NCBI GenBank assembly: GCA_022446885.1
Contig: JAKVBU010000009.1
Location: forward strand, 115,459-179,458
Origin: Phycisphaerales bacterium
Lineage (GTDB): Bacteria > Planctomycetota > Phycisphaerae > Phycisphaerales > SM1A02
Direction: 5' to 3'
DNA: 64,000 nucleotides
This document shows, piece after piece, positions 8,548 through 15,699 of this stretch. Under the pieces are notes generated by a model. That model saw only the letters and a list, made by a program, of their open reading frames with translations, was not told where the DNA came from and ran no database searches. Each line of letters starts with the position of its first letter. Within the stretch, counting starts at the first letter, position 1. Made by a program: the position numbers and the translations under genes.

Positions 8548-9327
8548 ATGACATCCATGGACGGACGAATCGGTCTCGTAACCGGCATCGCCAACGATCG
8601 GTCATTCGCTTGGTTCATCGCCAAGTCGATCATCGCCGCGGGCGGCACATGTTGTTTCACCCATCTCCCGGGCGAGAAGATGGAGCGACGCTGTCGCAAG
8701 GCCATTCAAGGGTTGGGCGTCGAAGATCCATGGCTCATGCCCATGGACGCTTCGGATGACGCATCCATGGACGAGACCTTCCAGCGATTGGGAGCCGATC
8801 ATGGAAGGCTCGACTGGCTGGTGCATTCCATCGCCTTCGCCGACAAGGACTGGCTTCAAGAAGGCAAGTTCACAGCAACCCCCCGCGACGTCTTCACGCA
8901 GGCCATGGACATCTCTGCATGGACCTACATGGGCATGGCCGATCGGGCCCGAGGGCTGATGGACGACGGTGGCGCGATGGTGGCCATGTCCTACTACGGC
9001 GCCGAGAAGGCCGTGCCCGGATACAACGTGATGGGTGTGGCCAAGGCGGCGCTTGAGGCGACCACCCGCTATCTGGCCATGGAATTGGGTGAGACGGGCA
9101 TTCGGGTCAACACGATCTCAGGTGGACCCATTCGAACCATGTCCTCGATGGCGGTCGGTGGCTTTGGCCGCATTCTCGACTGGGTCGAGGAGAAGGCGCC
9201 CCTCAAGCGCAATATCACGGGTGAAGACGTCGGCGACACGGCGGCCTTTCTCCTCTCGCCCGGCGCAGCGGGCATCACCGGCCAGACGATCTACGTGGAC
9301 TGCGGCTACTCGGCCATGGGGCTCTGA
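8548..9327 (+). CDS. fabI: Enoyl-[acyl-carrier-protein] reductase, NADH type (FabI)
   Basis: A 259-residue enzyme of fatty-acid elongation that reduces trans-2-enoyl-ACP. The cofactor-binding start (GLVTGIANDRSFAW) is followed by the FabI active site: Tyr149, Tyr159 and Lys166 in YYGAEKAVPGYNVMGVAKAA. The 9- and 6-residue spacing fits FabI rather than FabG. The substrate-binding loop (GGPIRTMSSMAVGGF) and C-terminal CGYSAMGL are also standard. A strong GGAGG ribosome-binding site precedes the ATG, and a TATCCT hexamer lies upstream of it. The last 22 bases overlap the 3' end of the convergent GTPase gene on the other strand. Length is normal. Confidence 0.96.
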   Translation: MTSMDGRIGLVTGIANDRSFAWFIAKSIIAAGGTCCFTHLPGEKMERRCRKAIQGLGVEDPWLMPMDASDDASMDETFQRLGADHGRLDWLVHSIAFADKDWLQEGKFTATPRDVFTQAMDISAWTYMGMADRARGLMDDGGAMVAMSYYGAEKAVPGYNVMGVAKAALEATTRYLAMELGETGIRVNTISGGPIRTMSSMAVGGFGRILDWVEEKAPLKRNITGEDVGDTAAFLLSPGAAGITGQTIYVDCGYSAMGL

Positions 9328-10295
9328 GTGACGTGGTCTGGCAGCGCCTGCTCCGGTAGCCGCCAGGGACGACTGGAAGCCAGATCAGCCTCCGGAACGA
9401 GTGCCTCGCGCAGCGTGGAGACGAGGTCCTTGATGCCATCGCCCTGCAAGGCGCAGCAGGAGACGTCCGTGTCGTCTCGCTTGCCAAGGTCGCTGCGTAG
9501 GCCAATTCGAAGATCCGGATCACGCCCCAATTGGGGCCAACGGCTCTCTCCATCCGCTGCTGCCAGCAGAAGATCGGCCTGCTCCAGCAGCGGGCGGGCG
9601 AGTTCAATTGCGGCCGCTTCGGCCGGATCATCGGTTTGGCGCAGTCCGGGCATGTCAATCCAGTGCACCAGTAGGCCACCCAGATCGATTCGGCGTCCCA
9701 CGTGGTCTCTGGTCGTGCCCGGGGCATCTGCCACCTGGGCTGTTTGCGTTCCCGCCAGCGCATTGAGCAGCGTGCTCTTGCCAATGTTGGGGCCCCCGGC
9801 AAGCACGATCAGCGGCGGTGACAGCAGGCGGCCGAGCCGTTCACTGCGGCGTTCATCCGCGTTGGTCCAACAATCTGCAAACATGCGCCACCGGCGGGGC
9901 TGATCGAGCACTTGATCGAGCGCCAGCGTGGTGGAGGCCGAGGGCAGCGCGTTCAGCATCGCGGCTTCGTACTCGTCTGCAGCCCCAAGCGGCTGAGCCG
10001 TTTCAAGCGTCCTGATGCCTGCAGCTTCAAGTCTTGTCAGCAGCCGTCGGGTGATCGCCTCTCCTCCGTGAGGCATCATGAACACTCGCTCGTTGCTGAC
10101 ACACGCAATCAGGCATTGGTCCACCCCCTCGACATCAACCAGACGCACCTGGCCTGGATGGCAGGGGCCAGCAGGCGTGCAGAGCGAAAGTGCGGCGTCG
10201 ATGTCACCGATGACTTCGATGATTGACACGGCGCCTGGACCAGCACCCGTGCGGCGAATGGCACCCGGGATCACGGCTTCACGAGGTGGCGTCAC
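9306..10295 (-). CDS. MnmE-like (TrmE) GTPase, short and degenerate
   Basis: A 329-residue protein resembling the tRNA-modification GTPase MnmE but about 120 residues shorter. The N-terminal part (AIRRTGAGPGAVSIIEVIGD) follows the MnmE tetrahydrofolate-binding domain. The G domain has G1 GGPNIGKST, G2 GTTRD and G3 DMPGLR. The G4 motif NKxD, which gives guanine specificity, is not seen; the equivalent position reads LRSDL. The C-terminal cysteine motif (CIGK) that MnmE uses in tRNA uridine modification is missing, and the helical domain is much reduced. It starts 17 bases inside the 3' end of coaX, so the two are probably cotranscribed. The 3' end overlaps fabI on the opposite strand. It may be a planctomycete-specific paralogue rather than the true MnmE. 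Confidence 0.65.
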   Translation of the reverse strand: MTPPREAVIPGAIRRTGAGPGAVSIIEVIGDIDAALSLCTPAGPCHPGQVRLVDVEGVDQCLIACVSNERVFMMPHGGEAITRRLLTRLEAAGIRTLETAQPLGAADEYEAAMLNALPSASTTLALDQVLDQPRRWRMFADCWTNADERRSERLGRLLSPPLIVLAGGPNIGKSTLLNALAGTQTAQVADAPGTTRDHVGRRIDLGGLLVHWIDMPGLRQTDDPAEAAAIELARPLLEQADLLLAAADGESRWPQLGRDPDLRIGLRSDLGKRDDTDVSCCALQGDGIKDLVSTLREALVPEADLASSRPWRLPEQALPDHVTQSPMAE

Positions 10296-11067
10296 CGGGC
10301 GTCAACACCCGCTGAGCAGCAACTGCGATGCCACGCAGGACTAGATCGGGCACGATCCGGTCAATCAACTCATCGCCACGGAAGAGTGCTTCAGCGTCGC
10401 CTCCGGTCGCGACAATCGGCGGCCATGCGTCGTAGGCCGTGGCGTAGCGTTCCGCCAGATGCCGCACCATGCCCCGAATGCCGGCATGCGCACCCAACTG
10501 CATCGCATCGGCCGTGCTGCGACCAAAGGGCTCAGCCTCGTCGGGCGACATGGGCTGCAGATCAGGCAGGGTGGAAGTGCCCCGACTCATCGCCTCAAGC
10601 GACATGCGGAGCCCCGGCGCAATAGCGCCGCCATGGTATGTGCCTTCGCCATCTACGAAATCGACCGTGACCGCAGTGCCAGCGTCCACCACGATGCATG
10701 CACTCTGCATGGTGTGCCAGGCGGCCAACGCGCCCAACAGCCGATCAACCCCCGGAACGGCTTCTGGAGCCAGATCCTGCACCAGGGGAACGGGCAAGTC
10801 GTCGCCGACCACGTACACCCCGTCACCGACCTGATCCCGCAGGGCGGCGCACACATCGCCGCCGAGCGCCTCATTGACTGAAGCCACGATGACAGGAGGG
10901 GCGTCGCCCCCTGAGGCCTGAGCCATCGCTGAAGCGATCGCGGGCATGATGGTGGCCAGCGAAGCAGACTCGACGATGCTCGGTTCCTGGACGTTTCCTT
11001 CGCACACCAAGGCGACCGCCGTACGGGTGTGACCGACGTCTATTGCGATGAATTCAAGATTGGCCAT
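10279..11067 (-). CDS. coaX: Type III pantothenate kinase
   Basis: Catalyses ATP-dependent phosphorylation of pantothenate, the first step of coenzyme A synthesis. Started at the ATG at 11067 (262 residues), where MANLEFIAIDVGHTRTAVAL begins with the phosphate-binding loop; an in-frame start at 11103 would add 12 residues but lies behind the likely transcription start. Other family marks are VDAGTAVTVDFVD and GGAIAPGLRMS, plus the final ATGGDA segment. The loop has DVGHT where DxGNT is usual. It diverges from folD, and the downstream GTPase gene overlaps its end. A TACACT hexamer is six bases upstream of the start. Confidence 0.92.
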   Translation of the reverse strand: MANLEFIAIDVGHTRTAVALVCEGNVQEPSIVESASLATIMPAIASAMAQASGGDAPPVIVASVNEALGGDVCAALRDQVGDGVYVVGDDLPVPLVQDLAPEAVPGVDRLLGALAAWHTMQSACIVVDAGTAVTVDFVDGEGTYHGGAIAPGLRMSLEAMSRGTSTLPDLQPMSPDEAEPFGRSTADAMQLGAHAGIRGMVRHLAERYATAYDAWPPIVATGGDAEALFRGDELIDRIVPDLVLRGIAVAAQRVLTPGDATS

Positions 11068-11073
11068 CTCCAC

Positions 11074-11079
11074 AGTGTA
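11074..11079 (-). promoter_or_regulatory. -10-like hexamer for coaX, leaderless-type spacing
   Basis: On the minus strand TACACT lies exactly six bases before the coaX ATG (11067), with no Shine-Dalgarno in between. The same hexamer with the same spacing serves folD on the other strand, 30 bp away. The two cores are divergent and close together, so polymerase binding at one should affect the other. Confidence 0.55.
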
Positions 11080-11108
11080 GTTCACCCGGGCGTGGGCAGG
11101 CACGTGGC

Positions 11109-11114
11109 TACACT
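11109..11114 (+). promoter_or_regulatory. -10-like hexamer for folD, leaderless-type spacing
   Basis: TACACT is followed by exactly six bases and then the folD ATG at 11121. There is no ribosome-binding site. A transcript starting 6-7 bases after the hexamer would begin at the A of the start codon. Confidence 0.55.
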
Positions 11115-11120
11115 ACCACC

Positions 11121-11993
11121 ATGCCCCGGGCATCAGAGGCCACGATCATCGACGGACGGGCCATCGCGGCAGGCCTGCGTGAGTCAGTCGCCCAGCGGGT
11201 CTCCGAGCTTCGCAGCAGTGGCCGGCCGGTGCGACTGGATGCGCTCATCATTGGTGGAAATGGTGCGGGCGAGGTGTACGCAGCCAATCAGGCTCGAACC
11301 TGCGGCAAGCTGGGCATCGACTACCAACTGCATGTGCTCGGCCCAGACACGAGTCAGGCGCAGATGCTTGACGCAATCGAACAGCGAAACACGGATGGGG
11401 CCTGCACCGGGGTCATGGTGCATCTGCCTCTGCCAGATGCGTTGGACACCATCGCCGTGCAGTCTTCCATTGCGGTGCACAAGGATGTTGAGGGCGTCAA
11501 CCCGGCCAACATTGGTGGGGTGATCTATGGGCAACGGACGCTCGTGCCCTGCACGGCTGCAGCGGTCATGCATCTGATCGAATCTACGGGTGTAGACCTG
11601 CAGGGTGCGAACGTCGTGGTGGTGGGCGCCAGTGACATTGTGGGAAAGCCCGTGGCGGTGTTGGCGATGCAGGCTGAGGCCACAGTCGTCTCCACGAATA
11701 TCCACACGGACGACCTCGAAGGGCACTGCCGGCAAGCGGATGTGCTGATCGCCGCCGCTGGAGTGCCTGGTTTGATTACCGACGCACACGTACGGCCAGG
11801 GGCCATCGTGATTGACGTGGGCATCAATCGGGTAGTTGACCAAGAGACCGGGGTGGAGCGGACCGTCGGGGACGTCGATTTCGATGCCGTCAAGAGCATT
11901 GCCGGTCACGTGTCCCCTGTCCCTGGCGGCGTGGGGCCGGTGACAGTGGCGATGCTGCTGCGAAACACGCTGGAGGCGGCAGCGCGGGTCTGA
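11121..11993 (+). CDS. folD: FolD-family methylenetetrahydrofolate dehydrogenase with altered cyclohydrolase site
   Basis: A 290-residue protein of normal FolD length and architecture. The Rossmann motif (VVVGASDIVGKPVAV) and C-terminal PGGVGPVTVAMLLRNTLEA are standard. FolD oxidises methylene-THF with NADP and then hydrolyses methenyl-THF to formyl-THF. The folate site is unusual. The Tyr of the YxxxK motif is kept (Tyr53), but the catalytic Lys is Gln57. The Gln of the VQLPL motif is His101. The Asp of the KDVDG motif is Glu124. These align with human Lys56, Gln100 and Asp125. Mutation of the Lys in the human enzyme abolishes cyclohydrolase but spares dehydrogenase activity. I infer a dehydrogenase with weak, absent or changed second activity. 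All three codons were read directly. Confidence 0.88.
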   Translation: MPRASEATIIDGRAIAAGLRESVAQRVSELRSSGRPVRLDALIIGGNGAGEVYAANQARTCGKLGIDYQLHVLGPDTSQAQMLDAIEQRNTDGACTGVMVHLPLPDALDTIAVQSSIAVHKDVEGVNPANIGGVIYGQRTLVPCTAAAVMHLIESTGVDLQGANVVVVGASDIVGKPVAVLAMQAEATVVSTNIHTDDLEGHCRQADVLIAAAGVPGLITDAHVRPGAIVIDVGINRVVDQETGVERTVGDVDFDAVKSIAGHVSPVPGGVGPVTVAMLLRNTLEAAARV

Positions 11994-12040
11994 GGCAATC
12001 GGGCACACGCCCCGTGTTGAGTTGCATAGGTGGGTGTGGT

Positions 12041-12055
12041 GGCCCAGTTTGGGCC
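12041..12055 (+). other. Short inverted repeat in the leader of the 12072 gene
   Basis: GGCCCA and TGGGCC are separated by three bases, forming a perfect 6-bp stem just before the AGGAG ribosome-binding site of the next gene. A second weaker stem (ACACG/CGTGT, 12005-12017) lies upstream. No T-run follows, so a terminator is not convincing; a leader structure is possible. Confidence 0.3.
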
Positions 12056-12071
12056 GCTGCAGGAGATCCAC

Positions 12072-13325
12072 ATGCCCACCAAATCAGCACCCGCCATAGC
12101 CACCCTTTCCCTTTCAACTTTCCTGATTTCGATCAATGGTGCACTCGCCGCGCCGCCTGCGGGATTCCCCGGTGGCGGCATGGCCGACTCGCCCTTCGGT
12201 GGACTGGAATGGGCTGATCTGGAGGACGCCCTTTTTTTGGATGTACCCGATGAAGCCGCGTCCATTCAGGCAGCAGTTGATTCGGTGTCCGGATCGCTTC
12301 CGATCATTCGAGTCGCGGCGGGTGAGTACCACGAGAATGTCGTGATCGACGGAAAGGGCGTGACGATTCGCAGCCTTTCCGGCGACACGGATGTCACGAT
12401 CTATCCGGCAGTGGACGGAGCGGTCTTCACCGTGGAGAACACGCCAGAGGGGGCCTTGGTGGAGCTTCAGTCATTGGAGATTTCGGGTGACCCCGATGAA
12501 ATGCTGCCCCCACAAGCGAGCCCCCTGCAGGAGGGCCGAGGTGTTTGGGCCGAAGAGGCCAATCTCCACCTGTATCGGTGTCGAATCATCAACTGCGCTC
12601 CGGGTACTGGTGATGATCAGGAAGATCGTGGTGGTGGAGGTGTATATGCCGCCAGCAGCACGCTCTCATGCACTCAATGTGAGTTCAGTGGGTGCCAGGC
12701 AGAGTGGGGGGGGGCGATCTTCGGAGGAGTCTCAAACGTGTCTGTTTCCGAGTGCATCTTCGCATTCAATTTGGCAGATCAAGGTGGTGCTGTTGCCGTG
12801 ATCTGGTCATCTCTGGATCTTGAGCGGAACTCGATGGGCTTTAGCCTCGCATCAGAGGGTGGGCATGTGGCCGCGTCCGGCTCCATGCTCAACATGTCCC
12901 GCTGTGTCCTCTATGGTGCAGAGGCGTCATGGGGCGGTGGAGTCTGGACCGCCGGCACTACGAGCGAGGTAGATGAATGCCAGTTTTCCTACCTCAGCGC
13001 CAACGAATTCGGTGATGTCTGGTACGACGTCACGGGAACAGGTCCGGCGATGCTCGGCAGTTGGTTCTGCGGCAGCATGGATACGGTCGGATGCCCAATT
13101 CCCATTGAGGTCAACTATGCCGAGGAATGCGACTACTGCGACGCAGACACGAACCGGGACTTCACAGTTGACGTGCTTGATCTAGTCGACGTGCTGTCCA
13201 CTTGGGGCACGTTTGATCCCATCACCGATCTGGACTTCAGCGGCGATGTGGATATCGAAGATCTGACCGAAATTCTGACGAATTTCGGTGAGTGCAACGG
13301 GCTGGACGAGCCGGTCATTCTCTGA
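12072..13325 (+). CDS. Secreted right-handed beta-helix protein with dockerin-like tail (copy 1)
   Basis: Started at the ATG at 12072, seven bases after AGGAG, giving 417 residues; the frame is open upstream without a better start. A Sec signal peptide (LSLSTFLISINGALA) is followed by a pectate-lyase-like N-cap (SIQAAVDSVSGSLPIIRVAAGEYHENVVIDGKGVTI). Repeats with Cys/Ser/Asn-rich turns follow (CEFSGCQAEWGGAIF, CIFAFNLADQGGAVA), typical of right-handed beta-helices. The C-terminus has DADTNRDFTVDVLDLVDVL with WG and DLDFSGDVDIEDLTEIL with FGEC: two dockerin-like calcium loops. No polysaccharide-lyase active site was recognised. The neighbour at 13411 is a clear paralogue. Confidence 0.75.
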   Translation: MPTKSAPAIATLSLSTFLISINGALAAPPAGFPGGGMADSPFGGLEWADLEDALFLDVPDEAASIQAAVDSVSGSLPIIRVAAGEYHENVVIDGKGVTIRSLSGDTDVTIYPAVDGAVFTVENTPEGALVELQSLEISGDPDEMLPPQASPLQEGRGVWAEEANLHLYRCRIINCAPGTGDDQEDRGGGGVYAASSTLSCTQCEFSGCQAEWGGAIFGGVSNVSVSECIFAFNLADQGGAVAVIWSSLDLERNSMGFSLASEGGHVAASGSMLNMSRCVLYGAEASWGGGVWTAGTTSEVDECQFSYLSANEFGDVWYDVTGTGPAMLGSWFCGSMDTVGCPIPIEVNYAEECDYCDADTNRDFTVDVLDLVDVLSTWGTFDPITDLDFSGDVDIEDLTEILTNFGECNGLDEPVIL

Positions 13326-13410
13326 GGCCAGTCTCCTGCCTGTGCGACTTGTTGATTGTTAGCGGGAATGTGTTCGTGACTCGAATGAGGTCTCACCTCG
13401 AAAGGGATAA

Positions 13411-14664
13411 ATGATGGAGACGACACGATGTCTAGTGGTAGCTGTAGTTGGGGCGGGGGCAGTCATGGTTGGTCCAAGCGGCGCGATCGCTGGTCCCATC
13501 GCGGGGATGAGTCGATCACCAATCAAACAGGTCAACTACCCAGTCTTTTCCGACGCGCTCTATCTAGATGTGCCTAGTGAGAAATCGACTATTCAGGATG
13601 CGGTGGATGCCGTCGACGGGCCGCTTCCGATCATTCGTCTGGCAGCGGGAGAGTATGAGGAGAACATCGAGATCGACGGAAAGTCCGTGACCATTGTCAG
13701 CGAGTCGGGAGAACTAGATGTCACCATTCGTCCGAGCAATGATGCGCCAATATTCACGATTAAGAACACCCCTGAAGGTGAGCAGGTGGTGTTGCAGGCA
13801 ATCATGATCATTGGCGAACTCGAAGATGAAGGGGTGACTGGCGATCTTCAGGATGGACATGGCATCAGGGTGGTCGACGCTACGTTGGCTCTAGAAGGAT
13901 GCTGCATAGTTGCTTGTCGGCCTGGGTCAGGTGAAGGGGATGATGTTCGAAGCGGTGGAGCGTTGTCAGCCACCGACAGCCTTGTAGATTGTCACCGGTG
14001 TCTGTTCAGTTCATGTGAGGCTCGGCAGGGGGGTGCTGTTGCGATCAACAATTCGAACCTCTCACTTAGCGACTGCCTGATCTGCCACAATGAGGCAGCC
14101 TTTGGAGGCGGGCTGTATGCCGACACGTCAACAGTCAGCGTTCGACGGAGCATTCTCTCTGGAAATGAGGCAACGGGAACCGGAGGATCAGTCTGGGCAA
14201 GTTCGACAACACTGAAGATGCACCGATGCCTTATCGAGTCGAGCACCGCGGGTATGGGAGGTGGGGGGGTGACCTCAGGTGGTTCCACCACACTCGCTGA
14301 ATGCCAATTCACCGATGTCCTCGCGACTCAAGAGGGATTTGGAGATGTCTGGTACGAATACTCAGTACAGCCGGTCTCATTGAACGGTACGTGGCTGTGT
14401 GGCAGCACGAATCATGTGGGATGCAACTTGAGCAACGACCTGGCGTATGAATATGGGTGCCGATTGTGCCTGTCTGATACCAATCATGATTCCGAAGTCG
14501 ATGTAATCGATCTCATCAATGTGCTGCTTTACTGGAACACATATGACCCTTTCGCCGATTTGGACGGCGACCAAGAGGTCAGACTCGATGATCTGATCAT
14601 GGTCATCAACAGTTTCGGGAACTGTGGATTAGGCGACGATGGGGGTGGTGCCGTGTATAAATGA
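13411..14664 (+). CDS. Secreted right-handed beta-helix protein with dockerin-like tail (copy 2)
   Basis: A 416-417 residue paralogue of the preceding gene, started at ATG 13411 or 13414 behind AAAGGGA. It shares the whole layout. There is a signal peptide, a DALYLDVPSEKSTIQDAVD block matching DALFLDVPDEAASIQAAVD, IIRLAAGEYEENIEIDGKSVTI, and Cys-containing beta-helix turns. The tail DTNHDSEVDVIDLINVL plus DLDGDQEVRLDDLIMVI ends FGNCG. In blocks that align, the copies look roughly half identical. The base composition seems more AT-rich than the surroundings, hinting at faster divergence or separate origin. A short extra tail (LGDDGGGAVYK) follows the last repeat. Exported; function unknown. 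Confidence 0.75.
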   Translation: MMETTRCLVVAVVGAGAVMVGPSGAIAGPIAGMSRSPIKQVNYPVFSDALYLDVPSEKSTIQDAVDAVDGPLPIIRLAAGEYEENIEIDGKSVTIVSESGELDVTIRPSNDAPIFTIKNTPEGEQVVLQAIMIIGELEDEGVTGDLQDGHGIRVVDATLALEGCCIVACRPGSGEGDDVRSGGALSATDSLVDCHRCLFSSCEARQGGAVAINNSNLSLSDCLICHNEAAFGGGLYADTSTVSVRRSILSGNEATGTGGSVWASSTTLKMHRCLIESSTAGMGGGGVTSGGSTTLAECQFTDVLATQEGFGDVWYEYSVQPVSLNGTWLCGSTNHVGCNLSNDLAYEYGCRLCLSDTNHDSEVDVIDLINVLLYWNTYDPFADLDGDQEVRLDDLIMVINSFGNCGLGDDGGGAVYK

Positions 14665-14679
14665 GGGTGAGGTGATACC

Positions 14680-15621
14680 TCAGCCAAACAGCCGGCGTGC
14701 AGCCTCGTCGTAGCGTGACAAGGTATTGACGATGACGTCCTCCGGGAGCACCGGCCCGGGGGGCGTCTTGTCCCACTCGCCGGCGCTCACGATGGTTTCG
14801 AGCCAGTTGCGTACGTACTGCTTGTCGAAACTGTCCTGATCACGTCCAACGGTGTAGTCTTCCGCGGGCCAGAATCGGCTGGAATCCGGGGTGAGTACTT
14901 CGTCGATGAGGAGGATCTCGCCCGTCTCTTTGCCTTCAGCATCGAGGGCATAGCCGAACTCGAACTTGGTATCAGCCAGGATGATGCCCTTGGTGCGGGC
15001 GTACTCGGCCGCCCGGGTGTAGATCTCCAGTGACACGTCACGCAATCGCTCCATCACCTCTCGGCCCGCGATGTCGCATGCAGTGTCGAAATCGATATTC
15101 TCGTCATGACCGACATCGGCCTTGGTAGCTGGCGTGAAGATGGGCTCGGGTAATTGCTGGCAGTGCTCCAGCCCCTCGGGCAGGCTGATGCCGCAGACCG
15201 TTCCCTCCTTGACGTACTCCTTCCAGCCACTGCCCGTGATGTAGCCACGAACGACGAACTCCACGGGAATGACGCGGCAGGCCCGACCGTACATCATGCG
15301 GCCGGCGCAGGCGGCCTTGTCATCATCGCTGAGGCCCGGAACGTCGTCGGGATTCAGTGACATGAGGTGGTCGCTGATCAGGTTCCACTCGCGGATCATG
15401 TCGAACCACTTAGTGCTGATTCTAGTCAGTGCCTGTCCCTTTCCCGGACAAGCATTGGGCAGCACCACATCGAAGGCGCTGATGCGATCGCTGGCGATGA
15501 TTAGTACGCCCGGCGGCATGTCGCCGTGGGCCGGCACCTGATAAATGTCGCGCACCTTGCCTTGGCGGCGGTCGGGAAGTGGGAGCTCGGTCTGATACAC
15601 GGCGGTGGTGGTTGTGGTCAT
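14680..15621 (-). CDS. purC: SAICAR synthetase (phosphoribosylaminoimidazole-succinocarboxamide synthase)
   Basis: A 313-residue enzyme of purine synthesis that joins aspartate to CAIR using ATP. Its length and motifs (GKVRDIYQV near the start, ASDRISAFDVVLP, EFVVRGYITGSGWKEY, DTKFEFGYALD, LIDEVLTPDSSRFWP, FDKQYVRNWLE) match the longer form found in yeast and many bacteria, not the short E. coli form. It is a single-gene unit. It converges with the beta-helix gene (15 bp apart) and diverges from the 15700 gene. A TAGAAT hexamer exactly six bases upstream, without Shine-Dalgarno, suggests a leaderless transcript. Confidence 0.96.
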   Translation of the reverse strand: MTTTTTAVYQTELPLPDRRQGKVRDIYQVPAHGDMPPGVLIIASDRISAFDVVLPNACPGKGQALTRISTKWFDMIREWNLISDHLMSLNPDDVPGLSDDDKAACAGRMMYGRACRVIPVEFVVRGYITGSGWKEYVKEGTVCGISLPEGLEHCQQLPEPIFTPATKADVGHDENIDFDTACDIAGREVMERLRDVSLEIYTRAAEYARTKGIILADTKFEFGYALDAEGKETGEILLIDEVLTPDSSRFWPAEDYTVGRDQDSFDKQYVRNWLETIVSAGEWDKTPPGPVLPEDVIVNTLSRYDEAARRLFG

Positions 15622-15627
15622 TCAGGC

Positions 15628-15633
15628 ATTCTA
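15628..15633 (-). promoter_or_regulatory. -10-like hexamer for purC, leaderless-type spacing
   Basis: On the minus strand TAGAAT, close to the TATAAT consensus, is followed by six bases and the purC ATG (15621). No ribosome-binding site is present between them. Confidence 0.55.
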
Positions 15634-15699
15634 TCTGACAGGGCCTTTCTGCAGGGCATTACGGACGGGATGTGGATGGCCTAACATGCCCCTCGCGGC

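Noticed and set aside
13387..13399. Terminator between the two beta-helix genes
   Set aside because: GAGGT/ACCTC forms only a 5-bp stem with no T-run and abuts the next ribosome-binding site; too weak to call.
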